Counted from the first letter of the stretch, positions 1 through 6,663 are shown. The stretch is 6,684 nt of DNA from Bacteroidales bacterium (GCA_016295455.1 JAEDLE010000070.1:1-6684); one strand, 5' to 3'. Numbers and translations: made by a program. The notes: generated by a model not told the origin, from the sequence alone.

Positions 1-1
1 A

Positions 2-2725
2 TTATGTCATTTTTTTCAAAGATTTCCTCGTGCCGGAAGGCGTTTCTCCATATTCCTGACGGTAGAGTTTTGTGAAATAGCTCGATGAATAAAAACCGCA
101 CTGGCCGACGATTTCCCCGATGGGAAGGTTCGAGGAAATGAGCAGCCTTCTGGCAGATGACATCCTCGCCTTCCTGATATATGTGGTCGTGTCGAAACCT
201 GTGAGCGCCTTGACCTTCCTGCTCAACTGCCTGTGGCTCAGGCAGAGCATGCCCGCCAGAGATTCGGCGCTGAACTCGGGGTCTGACATTTTTGTGAATA
301 TGGCGCTGTTCAGGTTGGACAGGAATTCCTTGTTCTTGTCCGAGGCATTCTCCAGAATCTCTTCCTTGCCTTCGTGCATGGCCCGGGCTATCGACTCCTT
401 CTCCGAGTCTTTCGTCTTCAGCGCATTCGCTATGACACTGCTCAGTTCGTCAGGATTGAAAGGCTTGGATATGAAATAGTTGGCACCGCATTTGAGAGCA
501 TCGATTCTGTCATCTTCCGTACTTTTGGCCGAAACGACCACTATGGGAATATGGTTGATTTCTATCGATGCCCTGACCTTCCTGCAGAAGTCGTTACCGT
601 CCGAGACAGGCATCATCAGGTCGGTGACAATGATTTCAGGGATATATTCCTTAGCCATGTCCAGACCTTCCTGTCCGTTCCTGGCATACAGCACATTGTA
701 GCTTTCCCCGAGAACACTTCCCTCGTAGCGCGCGACCTCCGGGTTGTCCTCGACTAACAGCACGGTCGCTGTTTTCTTCTCCTGAATATGCCTGCTGCTC
801 TCCGTCTCTGCGGTCTTTGTCTTCGGTACCCATATGGGATAGCCGCTTTCGCCGTGATATCTCGGCAGGGCTATGGTGAAACAGGTGCCTTCCCCCTCGC
901 GGCTGCTCACGCTTACCTTCCCCTCCATCGCGCTGACCATCTCCCTGGTCATCGCCAGGCCGACTCCGCTGCCGTTGCCCCTGCCCGGGGAACTGCCCTG
1001 GTAGAACATGTCAAAGATATGCGGCAAATCCTCTGCGCTGATGCCCTGACCATCATCGGTGACGCTTATCAGCACGGTTTCTCCGTCCAGACTGAGCCTT
1101 GCTCTGACATGGCCTCCGCGGCCGGTGAACTTGATCGCGTTCGACAGGAGATTGCCGAATGATTTGGTGAGGTATGACGGCACGAAATCCATTACCAAAC
1201 TGCCCGGCAAGGAGCTGTATTCAAGGTTTATCAGGTTCTGTCCGGCATATTTTGACATTGCGTCCATCTCTGACTGCAGCAGAAGGCTGACGTCTCCCGT
1301 TCTCCATTTAGGCTCCTCGATGCTGGACTGCACCTTTGCGATGTCCAGGAGTTTGTTCACCATATCCAGAAGATAGTCGCCCTGGTCGATGATGGCATCG
1401 AGCTCTTCCTCCTGGCTGGGTTTGCCCTCGACTTTCTTCTTCAGCGACCTTGCCATGCCCAGGAGTATGGTGAGGGGCGTCCTGAGTTCGTGTGTGATAT
1501 TGGTGAAGAATGCATTCCTGGCGTCCTCGACCCTCTGCATGGCCTCGTTGGCCCTGGTCTTCTCTTTCAGGCTGTAGACCATCAGGCCGATTATCAGTAT
1601 CGCGATGGCGGACACCGCGACCACTATCAAAAGCGCCGCCATTGCCTTGCGGGTCTGACGGTACCGCTGGTTCTGGACGATGGAGAGGGATTCGTCATAG
1701 GCAATCTGCTGGTACTTGTTCTTCAGCTGTTCCGCATCGAGCTTCTGTGAATTGTTCAGAACGGAGTCCCGCTGCTCTATGCTCAGCCTGTAGTGGTCCA
1801 GCGCCTTCTGCGGGTCCCCGGTTTTTTCGAAATATTCGGAATACAGGGCATTGCAGTTGCTCAGGTGCCTTGTCGTGTGAGACTCCACTGCCAGCGCTTC
1901 CGCCCGTGTGATGTAGATATATGCCTTTTCGTATCTGCCCTGCCTGAGATAGAGCCGGGCCAGTCCCAGGCAGGGGTCAGTCTTGTATATCAGGCCGTTG
2001 TCATCGAGGAGATCGTATGATGACAGGAATTCCCTTTCAGCCTTCATCCAGTCGCCTTCGGCCAATGCCATATACCCGAAACGGTTGTGGCATCTGCCTG
2101 TGACAGCCTGGTTTCCGGATTTTGCGGCGTGCTTGATTGCCGCCTGATAGTATCTTTCGGCTTCGCCTGTGCGTCCGTTCTTCTCGTGGAGATAGCCCAT
2201 ATTGAAGGCGTTCTCCGCAGTCACCCAGTCATCACCCGCCACCCTGCCGGCATCCAGGGCTTCGGACAGTAGGACCATCGCATTCTCGTCCATATCTATC
2301 ACCATCATCAACGCCCCGAGGTCCGACAGCACATCCAGGCGGAAGGTTTCGTGACGGTCCTGTTCCTCTCCTGAATATGCCGACTCGGACAGCTCCAGGG
2401 CATCTGAGTACCAGTTGATTGCTTCATCTGTCTGACCCATGTACCTGGCATCCCTGCCGAGTTGGCAGTTGATTTGTATCATAAGGCTGGTGTCCGCGAC
2501 GGCTTCTGCCCTGAGCAGGGCATCCAGATGAACGAAACTGGCGTGGTACGGATCTCCGCTCTCCCTGACGTATATGCCCTCGTCGATCATTTTCCGGATT
2601 TCGTCGGTCTCCGTCTCCCTGTCCTTCAGGACTACGGGCTCCGTTTCCGCCCGCCTGCAACCTGCGGTGCACAGGGCAATCAATATGACAGTAATGGCGA
2701 ATAGCCTGAAGGTTATCGTTTTCAT
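2..2725 (-). CDS. Hybrid two-component system regulator: TPR sensor, histidine kinase, receiver, AraC-type HTH
   Basis: This 907-residue protein combines sensor kinase and response regulator in one chain, the Bacteroidota HTCS layout. Residues 1-23 form a signal peptide with a poor lipobox ending at Cys23. Residues about 84-321 contain at least five TPR-like repeats, presumably periplasmic. A membrane helix spans about 361-386. The kinase follows: H-box with phospho-acceptor His412 (THELRTPLT), N-box near Asn525-Asn529, G1 box DDGQGI at 557-562 and a glycine-rich G2 box near 581-590. The receiver (about 653-770) has Glu659/Asp660, phospho-acceptor Asp702, Ser732 and Lys754. Residues about 800-905 are an AraC-type double helix-turn-helix. 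All signature residues are present, so it should be active. The start at 2725 was chosen because the signal peptide begins there; an in-frame extension to 2863 has no signal-like character and would run across the promoter. The usual beta-propeller/Y_Y_Y sensor is absent. The ligand and target genes cannot be inferred from this window. Confidence 0.95.
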   Translation of the reverse strand: MKTITFRLFAITVILIALCTAGCRRAETEPVVLKDRETETDEIRKMIDEGIYVRESGDPYHASFVHLDALLRAEAVADTSLMIQINCQLGRDARYMGQTDEAINWYSDALELSESAYSGEEQDRHETFRLDVLSDLGALMMVIDMDENAMVLLSEALDAGRVAGDDWVTAENAFNMGYLHEKNGRTGEAERYYQAAIKHAAKSGNQAVTGRCHNRFGYMALAEGDWMKAEREFLSSYDLLDDNGLIYKTDPCLGLARLYLRQGRYEKAYIYITRAEALAVESHTTRHLSNCNALYSEYFEKTGDPQKALDHYRLSIEQRDSVLNNSQKLDAEQLKNKYQQIAYDESLSIVQNQRYRQTRKAMAALLIVVAVSAIAILIIGLMVYSLKEKTRANEAMQRVEDARNAFFTNITHELRTPLTILLGMARSLKKKVEGKPSQEEELDAIIDQGDYLLDMVNKLLDIAKVQSSIEEPKWRTGDVSLLLQSEMDAMSKYAGQNLINLEYSSLPGSLVMDFVPSYLTKSFGNLLSNAIKFTGRGGHVRARLSLDGETVLISVTDDGQGISAEDLPHIFDMFYQGSSPGRGNGSGVGLAMTREMVSAMEGKVSVSSREGEGTCFTIALPRYHGESGYPIWVPKTKTAETESSRHIQEKKTATVLLVEDNPEVARYEGSVLGESYNVLYARNGQEGLDMAKEYIPEIIVTDLMMPVSDGNDFCRKVRASIEINHIPIVVVSAKSTEDDRIDALKCGANYFISKPFNPDELSSVIANALKTKDSEKESIARAMHEGKEEILENASDKNKEFLSNLNSAIFTKMSDPEFSAESLAGMLCLSHRQLSRKVKALTGFDTTTYIRKARMSSARRLLISSNLPIGEIVGQCGFYSSSYFTKLYRQEYGETPSGTRKSLKKMT

Positions 2726-2764
2726 CTTGAAAGGGCAGTAAGGTGTGGCGGATATGTCTACGGG

Positions 2765-2772
2765 CAAATATA
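2765..2772 (-). promoter_or_regulatory. Putative -7 box of the hybrid regulator promoter
   Basis: Read on the minus strand the bases are TATATTTG, an exact match to the Bacteroidota -7 pattern TAnnTTTG. It would place the transcript start near 2758 and give a leader of about 33 nt before the start at 2725, which is reasonable. No TTTG -33 element is evident at the expected distance, so the call rests on one box and its position. Confidence 0.5.
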
Positions 2773-2787
2773 GAAAAATTATTTTGT

Positions 2788-2795
2788 TAGATTTG
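2788..2795 (+). promoter_or_regulatory. Putative -7 box for the isomerase-like / Hsp15-like genes
   Basis: The bases TAGATTTG match TAnnTTTG exactly. The transcript would begin near 2802, leaving leaders of about 29, 62 or 77 nt for the three candidate ATG starts of the downstream gene. A TTTG -33 box is not visible; the -33 region would fall on the opposing -7 box at 2765-2772. GCAAAT (2764-2769) and ATTTGC (2791-2796) form an inverted repeat that includes parts of both boxes. Confidence 0.5.
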
Positions 2796-2830
2796 CATTC
2801 CGGGCCTGCGGGAAAACATCGGAAAGTCCG

Positions 2831-3844
2831 ATGGACCTGAGGACGGACATCAAACACAAGCATATGCTAGACAAGGAAATGATACTTTACCCTTTCACGC
2901 TCGAGCCTGTTTCGGAAGAGCAGTGGTGGGGAACTGAACAATGGCTTCTGGCAGACCTGGGCTTCAGGGATTCGCGTGTTTCGAGCGGCCTTCTGGAGGA
3001 CAGCACCCTGGCCGAAGTTATGGAGACCTATTTGGACAGGGTCGTCGGGGATGAGGAATATGCCCGTACGGGAAGGCAGTTCCCGGTGATGGCGAAGCTG
3101 TTGCGCACATGCAGGCGCACTCCTCTGGCCGTATGCCCTGACGATATCGTGGCCTTCGAGAGATATGACTCACTGGGCAAGGCCAAGCTCTGGTATGTCG
3201 CCAAGGCCGAACCCGGGGCATGCATCCACGTGGGCCTGAGGAGGGATATGACTGCGACGGAGTTCTATGAATCCTGCCTGGATGCTTCCATAATTGACCA
3301 TATGAATGAGATTCCCGTGAAGAAGGGGGACTGCTGTCTAATCATTCCGGGTATGCTGCATTGCGCCGGCCCGGGACTCGAGCTGGTTGAGATTTCCGAG
3401 GCTTCCGACCTGGACCTGAGGTTGTGCAACTGGGGCAGAACCGCTGATAATCAGGACGATGCCATATTCCTTGAAGAGGCTTTCGACTTTATTGACATGG
3501 AGGCGTCGGCGCCGGTGATGACCGGTCCTGACGAGCTGGCGAAAATCGAGCAGTTCACTGCCCTGCACCTTGCTCCGGAGAGCCCTGTGAAGGTGAGCGG
3601 GAACGGATGCTTCGCGGTGTACATCTGCCTGAAAGGGGCGCTTTCGATCCGGGTTGAGGCGGATGGCCAGGATGGCGGGCGGCAAGTGGAAAGCCTGCGC
3701 CTGAGGGAAGGCGGGATTGCGGTCGTACCCGCCGACAGGGAGGAATATTTCCTTGTGCCCGAAGAGGCCGGCACGGAGCTGATCGAGCTCACCGGCGGTT
3801 GCCATATTCAGGAAGAAGAGTTTGTGGGCGAAATTGAAGATTGA
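2831..3844 (+). CDS. Class I mannose-6-phosphate isomerase (ManA) family protein with degenerate metal site
   Basis: The chain has the type I phosphomannose isomerase fold pattern: an N-terminal LYPFTLEP...WWG stretch, a central FPVMAK...PDD...GK..LWYV block (residues 84-123), a GD..LIIPG.LH.AG cupin strand (166-180), SDL..R...WGR (192-203) and a C-terminal cupin half (about 240-322). Intact family members interconvert fructose-6-phosphate and mannose-6-phosphate using a zinc ion. Here a gapless alignment to the family motif FPLLIKF...QVHPDD puts Ala100 at the Gln ligand and Cys102 at the His ligand; Lys119 replaces the Glu ligand in GKTE.WY. Only His177 remains. The upstream GESWE motif is also missing. 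Isomerase activity is therefore doubtful; a sugar-phosphate-binding or otherwise repurposed cupin is possible. Start is uncertain: ATG occurs at 2831, 2864 and 2879, and family similarity begins around residue 17 (the 2879 start). The reading frame is intact, so it is not an obvious pseudogene. Confidence 0.85.
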   Translation: MDLRTDIKHKHMLDKEMILYPFTLEPVSEEQWWGTEQWLLADLGFRDSRVSSGLLEDSTLAEVMETYLDRVVGDEEYARTGRQFPVMAKLLRTCRRTPLAVCPDDIVAFERYDSLGKAKLWYVAKAEPGACIHVGLRRDMTATEFYESCLDASIIDHMNEIPVKKGDCCLIIPGMLHCAGPGLELVEISEASDLDLRLCNWGRTADNQDDAIFLEEAFDFIDMEASAPVMTGPDELAKIEQFTALHLAPESPVKVSGNGCFAVYICLKGALSIRVEADGQDGGRQVESLRLREGGIAVVPADREEYFLVPEEAGTELIELTGGCHIQEEEFVGEIED

Positions 3845-3849
3845 CGTAT

Positions 3850-4293
3850 ATGTCTGATACTGCGAGAATTGATAAATATCTGTGGGCCGTCAGGGTGTTC
3901 AAGACCAGGACGGAGGCGACCGATGCCTGCAAGGGCAACAAGGTCAAGGTGGACGGAGTGGCGGTGAAGCCGTCGCGGCCGGTGAAGGTGGGGAATACCA
4001 TCGAGGTGCGCAAGGGTTCCGTACAATATATATATAAAGTGAAGGCCCTGCTGGAGAACCGGGTCGGGGCTAGGCTCGTTCCCGAATATGCCGAGAATCT
4101 CACTCCGCAGTCCGAGTTGGACAAGCTGCGCGCGCCGGTCGAGACCTTCTTCCTCAAGAGGGACAGGGGTATGGGCAGGCCTACCAAGAAGGACAGGAGG
4201 GATATGGACGTGCTCTGGGAGGGCATAGGCGCGGATGCGGAGGAAATCCCGGACGACATCATCTACCGTTTCGGACTGGATTTGGACGATTGA
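3850..4293 (+). CDS. hslR: S4-domain RNA-binding protein, Hsp15-like
   Basis: This 147-residue protein begins with an S4 RNA-binding domain (about residues 5-52: RIDKYLWAVRVFKTRTEA, then the GNKVKVDG turn and a VKVGNTIEV strand). It continues with the basic tail typical of Hsp15 relatives (RGMGRPTKKDRRDMD, 106-120), followed by an acidic C-terminus. In Escherichia coli Hsp15 binds 50S subunits carrying stranded peptidyl-tRNA and helps recycle them after heat shock; the same role is inferred here. The ATG at 3850 is preferred over an in-frame TTG at 3841 that overlaps the previous stop codon. It lies 5 bp after the isomerase-like gene, so the two are probably co-transcribed and translationally coupled. 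The chaperonin operon follows downstream, a fitting stress-related neighbour. The family assignment is firm; the exact hslR orthology is less so. Confidence 0.9.
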   Translation: MSDTARIDKYLWAVRVFKTRTEATDACKGNKVKVDGVAVKPSRPVKVGNTIEVRKGSVQYIYKVKALLENRVGARLVPEYAENLTPQSELDKLRAPVETFFLKRDRGMGRPTKKDRRDMDVLWEGIGADAEEIPDDIIYRFGLDLDD

Positions 4294-4405
4294 TTCTTTA
4301 TTGGTTGAAGAATCTCCCATGCCGGGATCCGTCCGTCTTGCGGAATCCAAACCATCAATGTTATGCCACGGAATGACAGGAATACTGCCGTTGCGTGGTT
4401 TTCCG

Positions 4406-4440
4406 TTTGTATATGGTGACATTTTGTCAGTCATCCTTTG
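4406..4440 (+). promoter_or_regulatory. Weak candidate groESL promoter
   Basis: TTTG at 4406-4409 could serve as the -33 element and ATCCTTTG at 4433-4440 as a -7 box that matches only the TTTG half of TAnnTTTG. The 23-nt spacing is somewhat long. If used, the transcript starts near 4447 and the hairpin at 4470-4514 lies in the leader. No better TAnnTTTG match was found between 4294 and 4545, so this is tentative. Confidence 0.25.
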
Positions 4441-4464
4441 CTGGCACGGCTGTTGATTCTTGAT

Positions 4465-4514
4465 GGGCTGTCCCGTTCAGAAGCTACTCGGCATCAGCCC
4501 GGCTTCTGCGGGAC
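4465..4514 (+). promoter_or_regulatory. Structured groES leader: bulged hairpin with possible pseudoknot
   Basis: GTCCCG (4470-4475) pairs with CGGGAC (4509-4514) and CAGAAGC (4478-4484) pairs with GCTTCTG (4502-4508), giving 13 base pairs with a 2-nt TT bulge and a 17-nt loop. In addition GGGCTG (4465-4470), just 5' of the stem, is complementary to CAGCCC (4495-4500) inside the loop, so an H-type pseudoknot or an alternative fold is possible. The structure ends 31 nt before the groES start. A role in controlling chaperonin expression is inferred from position only. Confidence 0.55.
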
Positions 4515-4545
4515 GTTGAAAGAACAAACTAAAATAATTGATATT

Positions 4546-4812
4546 ATGATCAGACCATTGGCAGACAGAGTCGTGATCGAGCCTAGGGAGGCGGAGACCA
4601 AGACAGCGTCAGGACTTTACATCCCTGACACAGCGAAAGAGAAACCACAGCAGGGCGTAGTCGTAGCGGCAGGCCCGGGAAAGAAGGACGAACCTATGGA
4701 GGTCAAGGTGGGAGACCAGGTTCTTTACGGCAAGTATTCGGGAACCGAAGTTACCGTGGACGGCAACAAGTATCTCATCGTCCGTCAGTCAGACATATTG
4801 GCTGTTCTTTAA
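4546..4812 (+). CDS. groES: Co-chaperonin GroES (Hsp10)
   Basis: This 88-residue protein is the lid of the GroEL chamber; seven copies cap one ring and close the folding cage in the cytoplasm. The sequence opens with IRPLADRVVIEP, the standard Hsp10 N-terminus. The mobile loop that contacts GroEL follows (about residues 17-33, TKTASGLYIPDTAKEKPQ), then the conserved GVVVAAGPGK and VKVGDQVLYGKYSGTEV strands and the terminal YLIVRQSDILAVL. The length is normal for the family. The ATG at 4546 is chosen because conserved sequence begins there; upstream in-frame codons from 4438 encode nothing family-like. There is no Shine-Dalgarno, only an A-rich leader, in contrast to groEL 87 bp downstream. 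The two form one operon. Confidence 0.98.
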   Translation: MIRPLADRVVIEPREAETKTASGLYIPDTAKEKPQQGVVVAAGPGKKDEPMEVKVGDQVLYGKYSGTEVTVDGNKYLIVRQSDILAVL

Positions 4813-4838
4813 CGGTTTCAAGTAATGTGAGAAGAATG

Positions 4839-4869
4839 AGCTGAGGCATTATACGGCAGCTTGTTTTTT
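4839..4869 (+). terminator. Possible weak attenuator between groES and groEL
   Basis: AGCTG (4839-4843) pairs with CAGCT (4857-4861) across a 13-nt loop and is followed by TGTTTTTT. This resembles an intrinsic terminator with a short, weak stem. It could allow partial termination after groES, but the stem may be too weak to matter. Confidence 0.25.
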
Positions 4870-4885
4870 GAAGATTACCAAATTC

Positions 4886-4891
4886 AGGAGG
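4886..4891 (+). promoter_or_regulatory. Consensus Shine-Dalgarno of groEL
   Basis: AGGAGG lies 8 nt before the ATG at 4900, a textbook spacing. It fixes the groEL start and argues against the in-frame TTG at 4861. It stands out because none of the other genes in the window has a comparable site, in keeping with the general scarcity of Shine-Dalgarno use in Bacteroidota. Confidence 0.85.
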
Positions 4892-4899
4892 AAATTATT

Positions 4900-6522
4900 A
4901 TGGCAAAGGAAATCAAATTCAATTCAGATGTCCGCACCAAAATGAAGGACGGTGCAGACGCTCTCGCAGACGCAGTGAAGGTGACACTTGGTCCAAAGGG
5001 ACGCAATGTAGTCATTGACAAGAAGTTCGGTGCGCCTCAGGTGACCAAGGACGGCGTTACCGTCGCAAAGGAGATCGAACTCGAGGACCGTTTCGAGAAT
5101 ATGGGTGCACAGATGGTCAAGGAAGTTGCCGCAAAGACCAACGAGCTTGCAGGTGACGGAACAACCACAGCTACCGTGCTTGCTCAGGCTATCATCAACG
5201 TGGGCGTGAAGAACGTGGCCGCAGGCGCCAACCCTATGGACCTGAAGAGGGGTATAGACAAGGCTGTCGAGGCCGTAGTCGCTGACCTTAAGGCACGCAG
5301 CCAGGAAGTCGGTGAGGACTACTCCAAGATCGAGCAGGTCGGAACAGTGTCAGCCAACAATGACGCATATATCGGAAAACTCATCGCTGACGCCATGTCC
5401 AAGGTCAAGAGGGACGGTGTGATTACCGTCGAGGAGGCCAAGGGTACCGAGACCGAGGTGAAGGTGGTCGAGGGTATGCAGTTCGACAGGGGCTTCATTT
5501 CACCATATTTCATGACCAATACCGACAAGATGGAGGCAGTGCTGGACAATGCATATATACTCCTGACTGACAAGAAGGTGTCTACGATGGAAGAGCTTAT
5601 GCCTGTGCTCGAGCCTATCGCAAGGGAAGGCAAGTCACTGCTCATCGTCGCAGAGGACGTGGACGGACAGGCTCTCACCACACTCGTGGTCAACCGTCTC
5701 CGTGGCACCCTCAAGGTGGCTGCAGTGAAGGCTCCGGGCTATGGCGACAGGCGCAAGGAGATGCTTGAGGATATCGCGGTTCTCACCGGCGGCACCGTCA
5801 TCTCGGAAGAGAGGGGATATTCCCTGAACAACGCCACTGTGGATATGCTGGGTCGTGCCGAGAAGGTGTCCATCACCAAGGAGAATACCGTCATCGTGAA
5901 CGGAGCGGGCAGCAAGGAGGCCATCGAGGAGCGTGCGGCTCTTATCCGCAAGCAGGTGGCAGCCACAACTTCAGACTATGACAAGGAGAAGCTCCTTGAG
6001 CGTCTTGGCAAGCTCGCGGGAGGTGTGGCCGTGCTCTATGTCGGCGCTACCACCGAGGTCGAGATGAAAGAGAAGAAGGACAGGGTCGAGGATGCGCTCA
6101 ACGCAACCCGTGCCGCAGTCGAGGAAGGTTACCTTCCGGGCGGTGGAGTCGCATACATCCGCGCGGCTGAAGTCCTTAAGAATATGAAGGGCGCAAACGA
6201 GGACGAGACCACCGGCATCCGCATCGTCGCACGCGCAATCGAGGAGCCGCTCCGTCAGATTGCCGCCAACGCCGGCGAAGAGGCCAGCGTCATCATCCAG
6301 AAGATCCGCGAGGGTCACGATGACTTCGGCTACAACGCGCGCACGGGCGAGTACGTGAATATGTACGAGGCGGGTGTGATCGACCCGACCAAGGTGTCAA
6401 GGGTTGCTCTCGAGAACGCCGCATCCGTTGCCGGAATGTTCCTTACCACCGAGTGCGGTATCGTGGACATCCCGGAGCCTGCACCGGCCATGCCTGCAGC
6501 ACCTGCCGGCGGAATGATGTAG
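4900..6522 (+). CDS. groEL: Chaperonin GroEL (Hsp60)
   Basis: This 540-residue protein forms the double seven-membered ring that encloses unfolded cytoplasmic proteins and folds them in an ATP-driven cycle with GroES. The N-terminus MAKEIKFNSDVRTKM is typical. The equatorial ATP site shows TLGPKGRNV (29-37), Asp51 in TKDGVTVAKE and GDGTTTATVLAQ (85-96). The apical domain spans roughly 190-375. The catalytic aspartate is Asp398 in RVEDAL, followed by the PGGGVA motif (413-418). The chain ends in a short GGM-type tail (GGMM) after a Pro/Ala-rich stretch, the flexible end that hangs into the cavity. Length is close to the usual 540-550, with no frameshift. It is the second gene of the operon and ends just before a strong terminator. 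No second copy is seen here, and all features fit a housekeeping GroEL. Confidence 0.99.
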   Translation: MAKEIKFNSDVRTKMKDGADALADAVKVTLGPKGRNVVIDKKFGAPQVTKDGVTVAKEIELEDRFENMGAQMVKEVAAKTNELAGDGTTTATVLAQAIINVGVKNVAAGANPMDLKRGIDKAVEAVVADLKARSQEVGEDYSKIEQVGTVSANNDAYIGKLIADAMSKVKRDGVITVEEAKGTETEVKVVEGMQFDRGFISPYFMTNTDKMEAVLDNAYILLTDKKVSTMEELMPVLEPIAREGKSLLIVAEDVDGQALTTLVVNRLRGTLKVAAVKAPGYGDRRKEMLEDIAVLTGGTVISEERGYSLNNATVDMLGRAEKVSITKENTVIVNGAGSKEAIEERAALIRKQVAATTSDYDKEKLLERLGKLAGGVAVLYVGATTEVEMKEKKDRVEDALNATRAAVEEGYLPGGGVAYIRAAEVLKNMKGANEDETTGIRIVARAIEEPLRQIAANAGEEASVIIQKIREGHDDFGYNARTGEYVNMYEAGVIDPTKVSRVALENAASVAGMFLTTECGIVDIPEPAPAMPAAPAGGMM

Positions 6523-6544
6523 TCCGGACACAGCGGAAATCCAT

Positions 6545-6580
6545 AAAGGGAGGGTGGCTTCTCAGCCATCCTCCTTTTTT
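6545..6580 (+). terminator. Rho-independent terminator of groESL
   Basis: GAGGGTGGCT (6550-6559) pairs with AGCCATCCTC (6564-6573) around a TCTC loop, with one G-T wobble. The stem can extend outward through A-T pairs into a run of six T (6575-6580). It starts 22 bp after the groEL stop codon. Confidence 0.93.
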
Positions 6581-6591
6581 CGCGCCCGGAA

Positions 6592-6652
6592 GTGTAACAA
6601 TTGTTTTGCAAATTCATAGTCCACCTACGTTTTTCCAAAACAGTTGTTTCAC
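6592..6652. repeat. Imperfect 21-nt inverted repeat downstream of groEL
   Basis: The arms 6592-6612 and 6632-6652 are complementary at 18 of 21 positions plus one wobble pair, separated by 19 bp. Each arm is itself built on a near-palindrome: AACAATTGTT at 6596-6605 (perfect) and AACAGTTGTT at 6639-6648, with centres 43 bp apart, close to four helical turns. It could be a pair of operator sites for the next gene beyond the window, or a transcribed hairpin. No coding region overlaps it. Confidence 0.6.
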
Positions 6653-6663
6653 ATCTTGTGTGG

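Larger units (their letters stand above)
4294..4545. other. 252-bp gap between Hsp15-like gene and groES
   Basis: No convincing gene is seen here. The left part carries short dyads: a 7-bp hairpin over the preceding stop codon (4292-4298 with 4308-4314) and a 7-bp stem with one bulged A (4325-4331 with 4341-4348). CCACG (4366-4370) pairs with CGTGG (4394-4398), followed by a short T run, which could be a weak terminator for the upstream operon. The right part holds the presumed groES promoter and structured leader. The 32 nt just before groES are A/T-rich and unstructured, as is common for Bacteroidota start regions. No CIRCE-type TTAGCACTC/GAGTGCTAA element is present. Confidence 0.6.

Noticed and set aside
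2726..2863. 46-residue N-terminal extension of the hybrid regulator
   Set aside because: It would place the signal peptide internally, and it crosses the divergent promoter boxes and the start region of the opposite gene.
3338..3805. 155-codon minus-strand frame inside the isomerase-like gene
   Set aside because: It is a shadow of the plus-strand gene, whose family motifs are clear; the antisense frame has no motif.
3808..4434. 208-codon open frame on the minus strand
   Set aside because: It is antisense to the Hsp15-like gene for most of its length, shows no recognisable domain, and is rich in Pro/Arg/His as expected from reading a GC-rich gene backwards.
4235..4456. Small plus-strand open frame running out of the Hsp15-like gene into the gap
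   Set aside because: It overlaps the preceding gene in another frame, has no family-like sequence and crosses the presumed groES promoter.
4438..4545. Upstream in-frame extension of groES
   Set aside because: Hsp10 similarity begins exactly at the ATG at 4546; the extension would translate the structured leader.
4294..4545. CIRCE/HrcA operator upstream of groES
   Set aside because: Searched for TTAGCACTC and GAGTGCTAA halves by eye; neither occurs.
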